Positions 1-6,215 of a stretch of DNA of 6,880 nt are shown here, one piece after another. The position numbers were made by a program, and so were the translations under genes. A model generated the notes under the pieces. It saw only the letters and a program-made list of their open reading frames with translations. It was not told the DNA's origin and made no database searches. The DNA lies in contig JBAXIG010000074.1 of the NCBI GenBank assembly GCA_037138535.1, forward strand, positions 1 through 6,880, read 5' to 3'. Numbering within the stretch: position 1 is the first letter of the stretch; every line of letters begins with the position of its first letter. Source of the DNA: GCA-2737595 sp037138535 (GTDB lineage: Bacteria > Actinomycetota > Actinomycetes > Nanopelagicales > Nanopelagicaceae).

Positions 1-86
1 ATTTGGGCAAACCAGTAGGTCATAGGCTGCCCGTACTTCTTCTCTATCGCGGGAAAGTAGGAAGCGCGATCCGGGTTGGTGGCCAT
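1..86 (-). CDS. N-terminal part of a small DUF4287-like protein (cut by window edge)
   Basis: Reading leftward from an ATG at 86-84 gives 28 codons without a stop, beginning MATNPDRASYFPAIEKKYG and continuing to YWFAQ at the edge. The tyrosine-phenylalanine-proline plus IEKKYG pattern resembles the start of short actinobacterial proteins annotated as DUF4287, whose function is unknown. That match is from memory on few residues. The gene follows the NuoD2-like gene on the same strand with 20 bp between them, so the two could share a transcript. However, no Shine-Dalgarno sequence precedes the ATG. Instead a TAGAAT hexamer sits six bases upstream of it, as expected for a leaderless actinobacterial promoter. 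The C-terminus, and so the true length, lies outside the window. I am fairly sure this is a coding start and less sure of the family. Confidence 0.6.
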   Translation of the reverse strand, partial: MATNPDRASYFPAIEKKYGQPMTYWFAQ

Positions 87-92
87 GGGTGG

Positions 93-98
93 ATTCTA
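93..98 (-). promoter_or_regulatory. Candidate -10 box of a leaderless promoter for the DUF4287-like gene
   Basis: On the minus strand the hexamer TAGAAT fits the actinobacterial TANNNT -10 pattern. It is followed by CCACCC and then directly by the ATG at 86, which would put transcription start on or next to the A of the start codon. No ribosome binding site is visible, which agrees with a leaderless mRNA. No clear -35 box was found, and the site lies at the very end of the upstream gene. This is inferred from pattern and spacing only. Confidence 0.4.
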
Positions 99-106
99 AT
101 CTTGCT

Positions 107-1183
107 TTACCGGTCGAGATCGCCGGGTAGAAATGGCCAGGAGGCCACCATCATGTCGAGGTGCGTGATGGCGAGTCCGGGCAGCGCGGCTTCTAGTGCA
201 GAGAGGTTCCCTACTGAGGGCGTGCGTAGGCGCAATCTGGCGGGCGATCGATCACCTTCAGAGAAGAGTGCAACGCCGGTGATACCTAAGGCGCCTTCAA
301 CATTTACAAATACCTCGCCATTGGGCAACCGCAAATTCTTCGGTGTGCGCTGCAAAATCTCTTGGTCGGTGAGTTCGTGGGCGGTAGCTATCGCTGTTAA
401 AACGTACTGAAGCGAACTGAGAAGCTCATCATGAAGTAGTTCTATGCGTGCAGAAATGTCACCTATTTTTCTGGTGCATTTCTTCACTGGAAGTGTGGCG
501 TAGCCAGAGTAGGGTCGGATTACTCTCTCATCTAGCTCGCTGCCGGTAGCACGTAAAATAATTCCACTCGCACCATGACTTAAAAGAGTCTCACTCGAAA
601 CTTCTCCCACGCCAATCCAATTCGCTGCGAAGCTCGACACATCAACTGCCTGAAATTCATCGATCAGTAGTGCGAGCTCTTCCGCGAGCCAAGTGAGATC
701 AACATCATGGTGAATTCCGCCGATCACAATCATGTGGTGGTGCATGCGAGCGCCGGTGGCGTGTTCCAAAACATGTTGTAACTTTTCGCGCAGCCCCAAG
801 AGTGGCGACGTGAACCCGGGAAGTGCTGCGAGAAAGAGCGCGTGTGATGAGGCGCGATCCAACTCAGCGATGATGACACGGATGAGATCAGCGCGCGGGG
901 GAGTCTTGAGTCCTAAAAGCGATTCAACGGCGAGCGCGTAAGCAAACTCGCCACTACTTGGTTCGCTCCAATCGTGTCGGTTGGCCATCATGAGGCCTTG
1001 GCGATAATCCCGAGCGGGGAAGAGGTGTTCGACGCCGCGATTCATGAAACCGTGCTCGATTCGGGCGCTCTCAATCACCCCACCGGAAGCCTCGAGGTGG
1101 AGGCGAAGTCCACCATGGGAGGTCGGGTGACCTGCGAGGATCTGATGATCCCCGGAGACCGGTCCCAGCGCATATGTCGGCAC
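107..1183 (-). CDS. nuoD2: NuoD2-like protein (NADH-quinone oxidoreductase 49 kDa subunit paralogue)
   Basis: This 358-residue protein belongs to the family of complex I subunit D and [NiFe]-hydrogenase large subunits. Visible family signatures in order: GHPTSHGGLRL (18-28, matching the HP.THG.LRL motif with the quinone-site histidine at 23), NRHDW (68-72), a block of the type LAVE.LLG (84-91), REKL followed by GARM and IGGIHHDV in the middle, and R.PS.GN near the C-terminus, ending GDLDR. It is shorter than ordinary NuoD (about 400-440) and lacks paired CxxC hydrogenase ligands; the only cysteine seen is in KKCTRK. It therefore should not bind a NiFe centre. Where classical NuoD has the quinone-binding tyrosine (R.DY), this protein has tryptophan (W72), as I recall for actinobacterial NuoD2 proteins. 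No other nuo gene is in the window, so it is an orphan here. The start is GTG at 1183, with GGAAGA nine bases upstream and an in-frame stop not far beyond. The likely setting is membrane-associated redox work, but the role of NuoD2 is not established. Confidence 0.85.
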   Translation of the reverse strand: MPTYALGPVSGDHQILAGHPTSHGGLRLHLEASGGVIESARIEHGFMNRGVEHLFPARDYRQGLMMANRHDWSEPSSGEFAYALAVESLLGLKTPPRADLIRVIIAELDRASSHALFLAALPGFTSPLLGLREKLQHVLEHATGARMHHHMIVIGGIHHDVDLTWLAEELALLIDEFQAVDVSSFAANWIGVGEVSSETLLSHGASGIILRATGSELDERVIRPYSGYATLPVKKCTRKIGDISARIELLHDELLSSLQYVLTAIATAHELTDQEILQRTPKNLRLPNGEVFVNVEGALGITGVALFSEGDRSPARLRLRTPSVGNLSALEAALPGLAITHLDMMVASWPFLPGDLDR

Positions 1184-1256
1184 GAAGTGGATTCTTCCAT
1201 GCTCCTGGCTTTACACTCATGATGTCTGGTACCCGACGAGGACTGGAACCACCTAT
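1184..1256. promoter_or_regulatory. Divergent intergenic region between NuoD2-like gene and biosynthetic operon
   Basis: These 73 bp separate the two divergent transcription units and must hold their start signals unless the promoters lie inside genes. On the plus strand TACACT at 1212-1217 fits TANNNT, with transcription start expected near 1224 and a leader of about 33 bases; no good -35 hexamer stands 16-19 bases upstream. GAGGA (1238-1242) and GGAA (1245-1248) are the ribosome binding site candidates for the DUF2520 gene. On the minus strand GGAAGA (1198-1193) precedes the GTG start of the NuoD2-like gene. Short palindromes TCATGA and GGTACC are present, but I see no longer operator-like inverted repeat. 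Confidence 0.5.
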
Positions 1257-2153
1257 ATGAGCATGAGTGCAGGGCAAGTCGATACAGCACGCCTGCGCGT
1301 CGGTTTAATCGGCGCCGGGAGAGTGGGCGCGCCACTTGCGGCCGCACTTGCTGCTACTGGGCACATGGTGGTTGGCGTTCACGCGGTGAGCAACGCCTCC
1401 AAGGACCGTGCTGAATTGCTCCTTCCCGGGGTGCCGATACTTTCTGCAGATGAAGTAGCACGCACCTGCGATCTCTTACTTTTGACGCCCCCAGATGATG
1501 CACTTGCCAAATTGGCCCACGGGTTACACACCACCGGAGCGCTGCAAGCTGGGCAGATTCTGGTGCATACAGCTGGACGGTTTGGTGCGGGGATTTTTAA
1601 CGATGTCCTTTCGAGCAATATCCTGCCGCTCGCCATTCATCCCATCATGACTTTTTCTGGAACATCAGTGGATCTGAAGCGAATGCAGGGCGCATTCTTC
1701 GGTGTGACTGCACCCACTCAACTTCTCCCGATTGCGCAAGCGCTTGTTATTGAAATTGGCGGGGAGCCCATCACGATTGCAGAAGAAGACCGCGCCACGT
1801 ATCACCTCGCGCTCGCATGGAGCACGAACTTCATCACTTCGATTGTGGCGCAAGGCGCTGATCTTTTGAAATCTATTGGCATTAGAGAGACTGAAGCGCT
1901 TCTTCATCCTCTTCTTGATGCGGCGGTAGACAACGTCCTGCGACGGGGTGATCAAGCACTTACTGGACCGATTGCTCGTGGCGATGTGGGTTCTGTTGCG
2001 GCGCATATTGAAACGATTAAACGCGAGCATCCCGAATTGCTCCAGCCTTATCGAGTCCTTGGCAGGCTGACTGCAGAACGTGCACTCGCTTCTGGAATGC
2101 TCACCGCAGAACGCGCCACATCGCTCCTGGCCTTACTAGGTGATGCGTCATGA
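1257..2153 (+). CDS. Rossmann-like / DUF2520 domain protein
   Basis: A 298-residue cytosolic protein with an N-terminal NAD(P)-type Rossmann fold (GAGRVG at 19-24) and a C-terminal DUF2520 domain of the 6-phosphogluconate-dehydrogenase-like fold. Further family marks are a HTAGRFGA segment, AIHPIMTFSG with His-Pro at 128-129, and LTGPIARGD at 235-243. The family is common next to panC in Actinomycetota, and its reaction has not been established to my knowledge. The fold is shared with ketopantoate reductase and prephenate/pyrroline-carboxylate reductases, so an NAD(P)-dependent reductase is a fair inference only. It is the first gene of the plus-strand run, and its TGA overlaps the panC ATG as ATGA. 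The start is uncertain between ATG 1257 and ATG 1263. GGAA at 1245-1248 favours 1257, and the first dozen residues lie before the conserved fold either way. Confidence 0.88.
   Translation: MSMSAGQVDTARLRVGLIGAGRVGAPLAAALAATGHMVVGVHAVSNASKDRAELLLPGVPILSADEVARTCDLLLLTPPDDALAKLAHGLHTTGALQAGQILVHTAGRFGAGIFNDVLSSNILPLAIHPIMTFSGTSVDLKRMQGAFFGVTAPTQLLPIAQALVIEIGGEPITIAEEDRATYHLALAWSTNFITSIVAQGADLLKSIGIRETEALLHPLLDAAVDNVLRRGDQALTGPIARGDVGSVAAHIETIKREHPELLQPYRVLGRLTAERALASGMLTAERATSLLALLGDAS
2138..2143 (+). promoter_or_regulatory. Ribosome binding site for panC inside the DUF2520 gene
   Basis: AGGTGA lies six bases before the panC ATG and within the last codons of the upstream gene. Together with the ATGA stop/start overlap it supports translation by coupling or re-initiation. 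Confidence 0.6.
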
Positions 2154-2956
2154 AGATCATCACTGACGGCATCACAAAATCTCTACCCAGTGGTGAGCGC
2201 ATTGGACTCATCCCCACAATGGGCGCGCTGCATGCCGGTCACCTCTCGCTCGTGGATGCCATCCGCCCACATTGCGATGTGGTGGTGATGAGTATTTTTG
2301 TGAATCCATTGCAATTTAATAACGCAGCTGATCTTGCAAAGTATCCGCGGACAGAAGATGCCGATGCTGCTCTGGCTGCGGGTGCCGGTGTTGACCTTCT
2401 CTGGATCCCCGAGCAAAGAGAGATCTATCCAGGCGAAACGAAATTAGAAGATGCTGGTTGGTTAGGAAGCGTATTCGAAGGTGTTCACCGGCCAGGCCAT
2501 TTCGCTGGCATGCTTACCGTCGTTCGTAGGCTCTTTCAATTAGTGAATCCTTCAGTTGCCATCTTTGGCGAAAAAGATTTTCAGCAACTCGCCCTCATCC
2601 GCCAGATGGTGAAAGCTCATTTATTACCTATTGAAATTCTTGCTGGTACAACGATTCGTGAGAGCGATGGCCTAGCGATGGCAAGTCGAAATCGCTTTGT
2701 CACGCAGAGGGAAGCTGCGGCGCGACTTCCGGTGGCCCTTCGCCATCTTCAAGGAAGTTCCAAGCCGGCAAGCGTGCGCCTTATTGAGGCACGCAACCTC
2801 CTGGGGGCTCCCCTAGAAGTTGAGTACCTAGAACTCATCGATCCACTTACTTGGGCGCCGATTGGTGATGATTTCCGAGGTCAAGCGCGGGCAATTCTGG
2901 CCGCCTCGCTAGATGGTGTCCGTTTGATCGATAATGATCTGGTGGAGATCCGATGA
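2150..2956 (+). CDS. panC: Pantothenate synthetase (pantoate--beta-alanine ligase)
   Basis: Cytosolic enzyme that joins pantoate to beta-alanine using ATP, giving pantothenate through a pantoyl-adenylate intermediate. Clear family motifs: PTMGALHAGH (22-31) with the nucleotidyltransferase HxGH signature at 28-31, FVNPLQF (50-56) in the pantoate site, a GHFAG segment (116-120), FGEKDFQQ (139-146), and MASRN (177-181) in place of the KMSKS-type loop. At 268 residues it is shorter than many homologues (about 280-310). The shortening appears to be in the C-terminal helical region after residue 183, while the closing strand region with VEYLELID and RLIDN is intact. All nucleotide-binding motifs are present, so it should be active. 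It overlaps its neighbours by four bases on both sides (ATGA), which implies coupled translation with the DUF2520 gene and nadB. The beta-alanine source panD, often a neighbour of panC, is absent here. Confidence 0.97.
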   Translation: MKIITDGITKSLPSGERIGLIPTMGALHAGHLSLVDAIRPHCDVVVMSIFVNPLQFNNAADLAKYPRTEDADAALAAGAGVDLLWIPEQREIYPGETKLEDAGWLGSVFEGVHRPGHFAGMLTVVRRLFQLVNPSVAIFGEKDFQQLALIRQMVKAHLLPIEILAGTTIRESDGLAMASRNRFVTQREAAARLPVALRHLQGSSKPASVRLIEARNLLGAPLEVEYLELIDPLTWAPIGDDFRGQARAILAASLDGVRLIDNDLVEIR

Positions 2957-4569
2957 GGACCTTGAAGAGTGGCGTTCCTGGATGGCGCATGCGCGCGGAC
3001 GTCATTGTGATTGGATCCGGCGTCGCTGGTCTTACCACTGCACTTCAACTTCGCAGCGCCGATCTTTCGGTTCTTATCGTCACCAAGGCGCGGGTGGATG
3101 CTGGCTCCACCAAATGGGCGCAGGGTGGCATTGCGGCTGCTCTTGGACCTGGAGATACACCCGCACAACATGAAGAAGATACCCTCGAAGCGGGCGCCGG
3201 ACTCTGTGATCGGGAAGCCGTCAAAGTATTGGTCTCTGAAGGGCCAGAAGCAGTGCGTCGCCTCATAGCTCGCGGTGCGGTCTTTGACCAAGTGGCTTCT
3301 GGCGAAATGTCTTTTACCCGCGAAGGCGGACATCATCGAGATCGCATCATTCATGCCGGCGGAGATGCTACGGGCGCTGAGGTATCGCGTGCCCTACTTG
3401 CCGCGGTGACGCAAGATCCAGGTATTGAAGTAATTGAGAACGCGTTGGTGATCGACGCACTCAAGAATAAAGATGGCGCCATTTGTGGCGTGACACTCCA
3501 CGTTATTGGCGAGGGACAACGTGATGGTGTTGGCGAAGCGCTTGCGCGTGCGGTCGTAATTGCCACGGGTGGCATGGGACAGATCTACGCGCAAACCACA
3601 AACCCTGTGGTTTCTACTGGTGATGGCGTTGCCATGGGTTTACGCGCTGGCGCCGCTATTGCTGATCTAGAGTTTGTGCAGTTTCACCCCACGGTTATGT
3701 ATCTAGGTAGTAATGCCCTAGGACAACAACCTTTAATTAGTGAAGCGTTGCGCGGAGAAGGTGCCACAATTTTGGATTTCGAAGGTAATCACATCATGAA
3801 GGGCCTGCATCCCTTGGAAGATCTGGCGCCGCGAGATGTCGTTGCAAAGGCGATCATGCGCGCCATGATGGAGAGTGGAAAGCCGCACATGTGGCTCGAT
3901 GGTCGACATCTCAATTGGGAAGAGAGATTTCCCACCATCTTGGCCTCTTGCAAGACGCACGGAATCGATCCACATAAGGATTTGATTCCAATCGCACCCG
4001 CTGCGCACTACGCATCTGGTGGAATTCGCGTGAACCTGGCCGGGCAATCAACTATTCCTGGGCTTTATGCCTGTGGTGAGAGCGCCTGCACCGGAGTGCA
4101 TGGTGCTAATCGTTTGGCTTCTAATTCACTCCTTGAAGGATTGGTCTTCGGCGCTCGGATCGCCGATGATCTCAGGAAAAACTTACCTCCCGCAAGTGAA
4201 CCCGTTTCTTCAGACGCTACTGCTCCTCTCATTGATCCAGAAATGCGTCCGTTGATTGCAGATGCGATGTCTAAGGGCGCAGGAGTGCTACGTAGTAGTA
4301 ATTCTCTCCGCGTGACTTTAGATCGTTTGCAAGAGATCTCAGAGCGCTCGAAAGATGTGAAACCTTGTGTTGAAGCGTGGGAAGTCACGAACCTTCATCT
4401 CATTGCCACCGGATTAACTCGGGCCGCACTTCGCCGAGCGGAGACGCGTGGTTCGCACTGGCGGGAAGATTTTCCCGAGACTCTGACAAAGTGGGAGCAT
4501 CGAATCGTGGAACATTTCGATGGCGAATGGCACGACTCATACGAGGAAGTGTCGAATGCAACTTCCTGA
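2953..4569 (+). CDS. nadB: L-aspartate oxidase
   Basis: FAD enzyme that oxidises L-aspartate to iminoaspartate, the first step of de novo NAD synthesis; its product goes to quinolinate synthase NadA, which is not in this window. Its 538 residues match the usual length (about 540). The FAD-binding GSGVAGL is at 21-27, the STKWAQGGIA segment at 52-61, HHRDR at 127-131, the active-site QFHPT with His245, EALRGEG with Arg267, and HGANRLASNSLLE with Arg387. These correspond to the substrate-binding residues His244, Arg290 and Arg386 discussed for E. coli NadB. The C-terminal helical domain ends with the family block RAALRRAETRGSHWREDFPE. The ATG at 2953 overlaps the panC stop as ATGA, with GGAG at 2944-2947 five bases upstream. 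Met13 at 2989 is a possible second start just before the fold but is less well supported. The family also includes succinate dehydrogenase flavoproteins, but the NadB-specific segments and nadC next door settle the call. Confidence 0.97.
   Translation: MRTLKSGVPGWRMRADVIVIGSGVAGLTTALQLRSADLSVLIVTKARVDAGSTKWAQGGIAAALGPGDTPAQHEEDTLEAGAGLCDREAVKVLVSEGPEAVRRLIARGAVFDQVASGEMSFTREGGHHRDRIIHAGGDATGAEVSRALLAAVTQDPGIEVIENALVIDALKNKDGAICGVTLHVIGEGQRDGVGEALARAVVIATGGMGQIYAQTTNPVVSTGDGVAMGLRAGAAIADLEFVQFHPTVMYLGSNALGQQPLISEALRGEGATILDFEGNHIMKGLHPLEDLAPRDVVAKAIMRAMMESGKPHMWLDGRHLNWEERFPTILASCKTHGIDPHKDLIPIAPAAHYASGGIRVNLAGQSTIPGLYACGESACTGVHGANRLASNSLLEGLVFGARIADDLRKNLPPASEPVSSDATAPLIDPEMRPLIADAMSKGAGVLRSSNSLRVTLDRLQEISERSKDVKPCVEAWEVTNLHLIATGLTRAALRRAETRGSHWREDFPETLTKWEHRIVEHFDGEWHDSYEEVSNATS
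4543..4548 (+). promoter_or_regulatory. Ribosome binding site that fixes the nadC start
   Basis: GAGGAA lies seven bases before ATG 4556, inside the end of nadB. The in-frame ATG at 4520 has no comparable sequence at the right distance and would add twelve residues with no family match. The site therefore supports 4556 as the start. Confidence 0.7.
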
Positions 4570-5455
4570 GGAATTGCACGTATCCATCGTGGCGCTTGGG
4601 CTTGATCCGGAATTTGTTCTTCATATGGCACAGCGTGCCATCGCAGAAGATTTAGATGGTGGTGTTGATGTCACAACAATTGCGCTGGTTCCTAGCGGAT
4701 CTGTGGTGCTGGCAGATTTCCGTATGCGTACTGATGGTGTAGTGGCTGGCATCGTCATTGCTAAGGTAATTTTGCTTGAGGCGTGTGGGGGAGAAGTACA
4801 ATTCGTTGACTATATGCACGACGGTGCACCAGCGAAGTCGGGAGAAATGATCTTCACTGCCATTGGTTCAGCCCAAGGGTTATTGACTGGCGAACGGAGC
4901 GCTCTTAATTTCCTTGGCCGGTTGAGCGGAATTGCGACCGCCACTCGTGCTTGGACCAATGTTCTCGCGGGAAGTCAAACGCAAGTGCGGGATACGCGAA
5001 AGACCACACCAGGCTTACGTGCTTTTGAAAAATTTGCAGTCCGAATGGGCGGTGGCGTGAATCACCGGATGTCCCTTTCGGACGCTGCGATGATTAAAGA
5101 TAATCACATCGTGGCAGCTGGAAGTATCACTGCGGCCTACCAGTCCTTGAAGTCGCACTTCCCTGATATCCCCGTAGAAATCGAAATTGATACGCTCTCA
5201 CAGTTAGAAGAGGCGGTAAGTACCGGAGCAGAACTCATATTGCTCGACAATATGTCACCAGAAATGTGCGATTTAGCGGTACGCCAGATTGCTGGTCGTG
5301 CCAAGAGTGAGGCATCTGGTGGCATCACTCTAGAGAATGCACGTAGATACGCAGAAGTGGGTGTCGACTACATCGCAGTTGGCGCTCTCACACACTCAGT
5401 AATGAATATCGATATCGGAGTCGACTTTAGGAGTGAAAATGCTGCTCGCAATTGA
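4556..5455 (+). CDS. nadC: Nicotinate-nucleotide pyrophosphorylase (quinolinate phosphoribosyltransferase)
   Basis: Cytosolic enzyme that converts quinolinate and PRPP to nicotinate mononucleotide, CO2 and pyrophosphate, the entry into the shared NAD pathway. From ATG 4556 it has 299 residues, in line with the family (about 280-300). An N-terminal EDLDGGVDVTT segment is followed by the barrel domain. Signatures are DTRKTTPG (146-153), MGGGVNHRMSLSD (164-176), IKDNH (180-184), VEIEID (207-212), LLDN with Asp231, and ASGGIT (253-258). The basic residues Arg148, Lys149, His170, Arg171 and Lys181 are those expected around quinolinate and PRPP. It begins inside nadB with a 14-bp overlap and ends inside coaX with a 17-bp overlap, so it is surely cotranscribed. 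An upstream in-frame ATG at 4520 exists, but the strong ribosome binding site points to 4556. Confidence 0.96.
   Translation: MQLPEELHVSIVALGLDPEFVLHMAQRAIAEDLDGGVDVTTIALVPSGSVVLADFRMRTDGVVAGIVIAKVILLEACGGEVQFVDYMHDGAPAKSGEMIFTAIGSAQGLLTGERSALNFLGRLSGIATATRAWTNVLAGSQTQVRDTRKTTPGLRAFEKFAVRMGGGVNHRMSLSDAAMIKDNHIVAAGSITAAYQSLKSHFPDIPVEIEIDTLSQLEEAVSTGAELILLDNMSPEMCDLAVRQIAGRAKSEASGGITLENARRYAEVGVDYIAVGALTHSVMNIDIGVDFRSENAARN
5429..5433 (+). promoter_or_regulatory. Ribosome binding site that fixes the coaX start
   Basis: AGGAG lies five bases before ATG 5439 within the end of nadC. It includes the first base of the in-frame GTG at 5433, so ribosomes bound here should start at 5439 and not at the GTG. 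Confidence 0.7.
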
Positions 5456-6197
5456 CGTAGGAAATACCAATACGGTTCTTGGAGTTTTCGAAGATGGCAC
5501 ACTCGTAGCATCTTGGCGTGTAAAAACCGATTCCCGCGACACCGCCGACGAGTTAGCGTTGCAATATCGCGCACTCTTAGACGGATACAAAGTCACCGGG
5601 ATTTGTGTCTGCTCTACTGTCCCCGCTGTCTTGCGCGAGATTCGTACGATGCTTCTGCGTTACTTCTCCGACATTCACACCGTCATCATCGAGCCCGGTA
5701 CCAAAACTGGTGTTCCTCTGCTGGTCGACAACCCTCGCGAAATCGGTGCTGATCGCATTGTGAACACGCTCGCTGCACACACGCTCTTTGGTGAGGCGGG
5801 CGCCGTCATCGTGGTGGACTTTGGAACTTCCACCAATCTCGATGTGGTCTCGGCAAAAGGTGAGTTCTTAGGTGGCGCGCTTGCCCCCGGAATCGAAATC
5901 TCACTCGATGCGCTCTCCTCTCGGGCCGCACAGCTGCGCAAGGTGGAGTTAGTTAAACCACGGTCGGTGATTGGCAAGAACACGGTCGAAGCCTTGCAAT
6001 CGGGCATGATCTACGGATTTGCTGGCCAAGTTGATGGTTTGGTGCGTCGGATCACTGAGGAATTGGATGCCGGCCCCGTGGTGGTAGTGGCTACCGGTGG
6101 ATTGGCTCCGCTGGTCCTCGGAATTAGCGAAACCATCGAATTTCATGAACCCGACCTCACTTTGATCGGCCTTGAGTTGGTCTTTGCCCGCAACTGA
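5439..6197 (+). CDS. coaX: Type III pantothenate kinase
   Basis: Phosphorylates pantothenate with ATP as the first step to coenzyme A. Type III enzymes belong to the ASKHA fold and are known to resist CoA feedback and to need a monovalent cation. From ATG 5439 it has 252 residues, the usual length. It opens with MLLAIDVGNTNTVLG, where Asp6 and GNT form the phosphate-binding loop. It then shows TADELA (35-40), EPGTKTGVP (85-93), DNPREIGADR (97-106) with the catalytic aspartate Asp105, DFGTSTNLD (127-135), APGIEIS, PRSVIGKNTVEA, YGFAGQVDG and ATGGLAP near the end. The match to actinobacterial CoaX is close throughout. One oddity is Asn133-Leu134, where many homologues have Thr-Phe (DFGTATTFD). 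It overlaps nadC by 17 bp and ends the overlapping gene run. GTG 5433 would add two residues but overlaps the Shine-Dalgarno sequence. Confidence 0.96.
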   Translation: MLLAIDVGNTNTVLGVFEDGTLVASWRVKTDSRDTADELALQYRALLDGYKVTGICVCSTVPAVLREIRTMLLRYFSDIHTVIIEPGTKTGVPLLVDNPREIGADRIVNTLAAHTLFGEAGAVIVVDFGTSTNLDVVSAKGEFLGGALAPGIEISLDALSSRAAQLRKVELVKPRSVIGKNTVEALQSGMIYGFAGQVDGLVRRITEELDAGPVVVVATGGLAPLVLGISETIEFHEPDLTLIGLELVFARN

Positions 6198-6201
6198 CCT
6201 T

Positions 6202-6207
6202 TAGGCT
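6202..6207 (+). promoter_or_regulatory. Candidate -10 box just upstream of lysS
   Basis: TAGGCT fits TANNNT and is separated from the lysS ATG by eight bases, so transcription could begin at or just before the start codon. The 18-bp gap after coaX has no good Shine-Dalgarno sequence, only AGG eleven to thirteen bases upstream of the ATG. A -35 box is not convincing; TTGGTC lies 19 bases away. Read-through from coaX would still be possible, since no terminator hairpin is seen in the gap. Confidence 0.3.
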
Positions 6208-6215
6208 CTCTATCT

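Noticed and set aside
3..410. Open plus-strand frame of 135 codons over the left end
   Set aside because: It lies antisense to the well-supported NuoD2-like gene and the DUF4287-like start, has no recognisable motif, and its composition is that of a shadow frame.
107..1183. [NiFe]-hydrogenase large subunit as an alternative call
   Set aside because: The paired cysteine motifs that hold the NiFe centre are absent, and the N-terminal HPTSHG and central GARM motifs are of the NuoD type.
1184..1256. Riboswitch or structured leader before the DUF2520-panC run
   Set aside because: The region is only 73 bp, has only short palindromes (TCATGA, GGTACC), and shows no recognisable riboswitch core.
2881..3354. 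Open minus-strand frame of 157 codons over the panC/nadB junction
   Set aside because: It is antisense to two strongly conserved enzymes and shows no family motif or binding site.
4520..4555. Upstream ATG giving nadC twelve more residues
   Set aside because: The strong GAGGAA at 4543-4548 fits ATG 4556, and the extra residues do not resemble NadC N-termini.
5433..5438. GTG start for coaX two codons upstream
   Set aside because: The GTG overlaps the AGGAG binding site, and homologues start at MLLAIDVGN.
6198..6215. Transcription terminator between coaX and lysS
   Set aside because: The gap is only 18 bases and contains no GC-rich inverted repeat followed by a T run.
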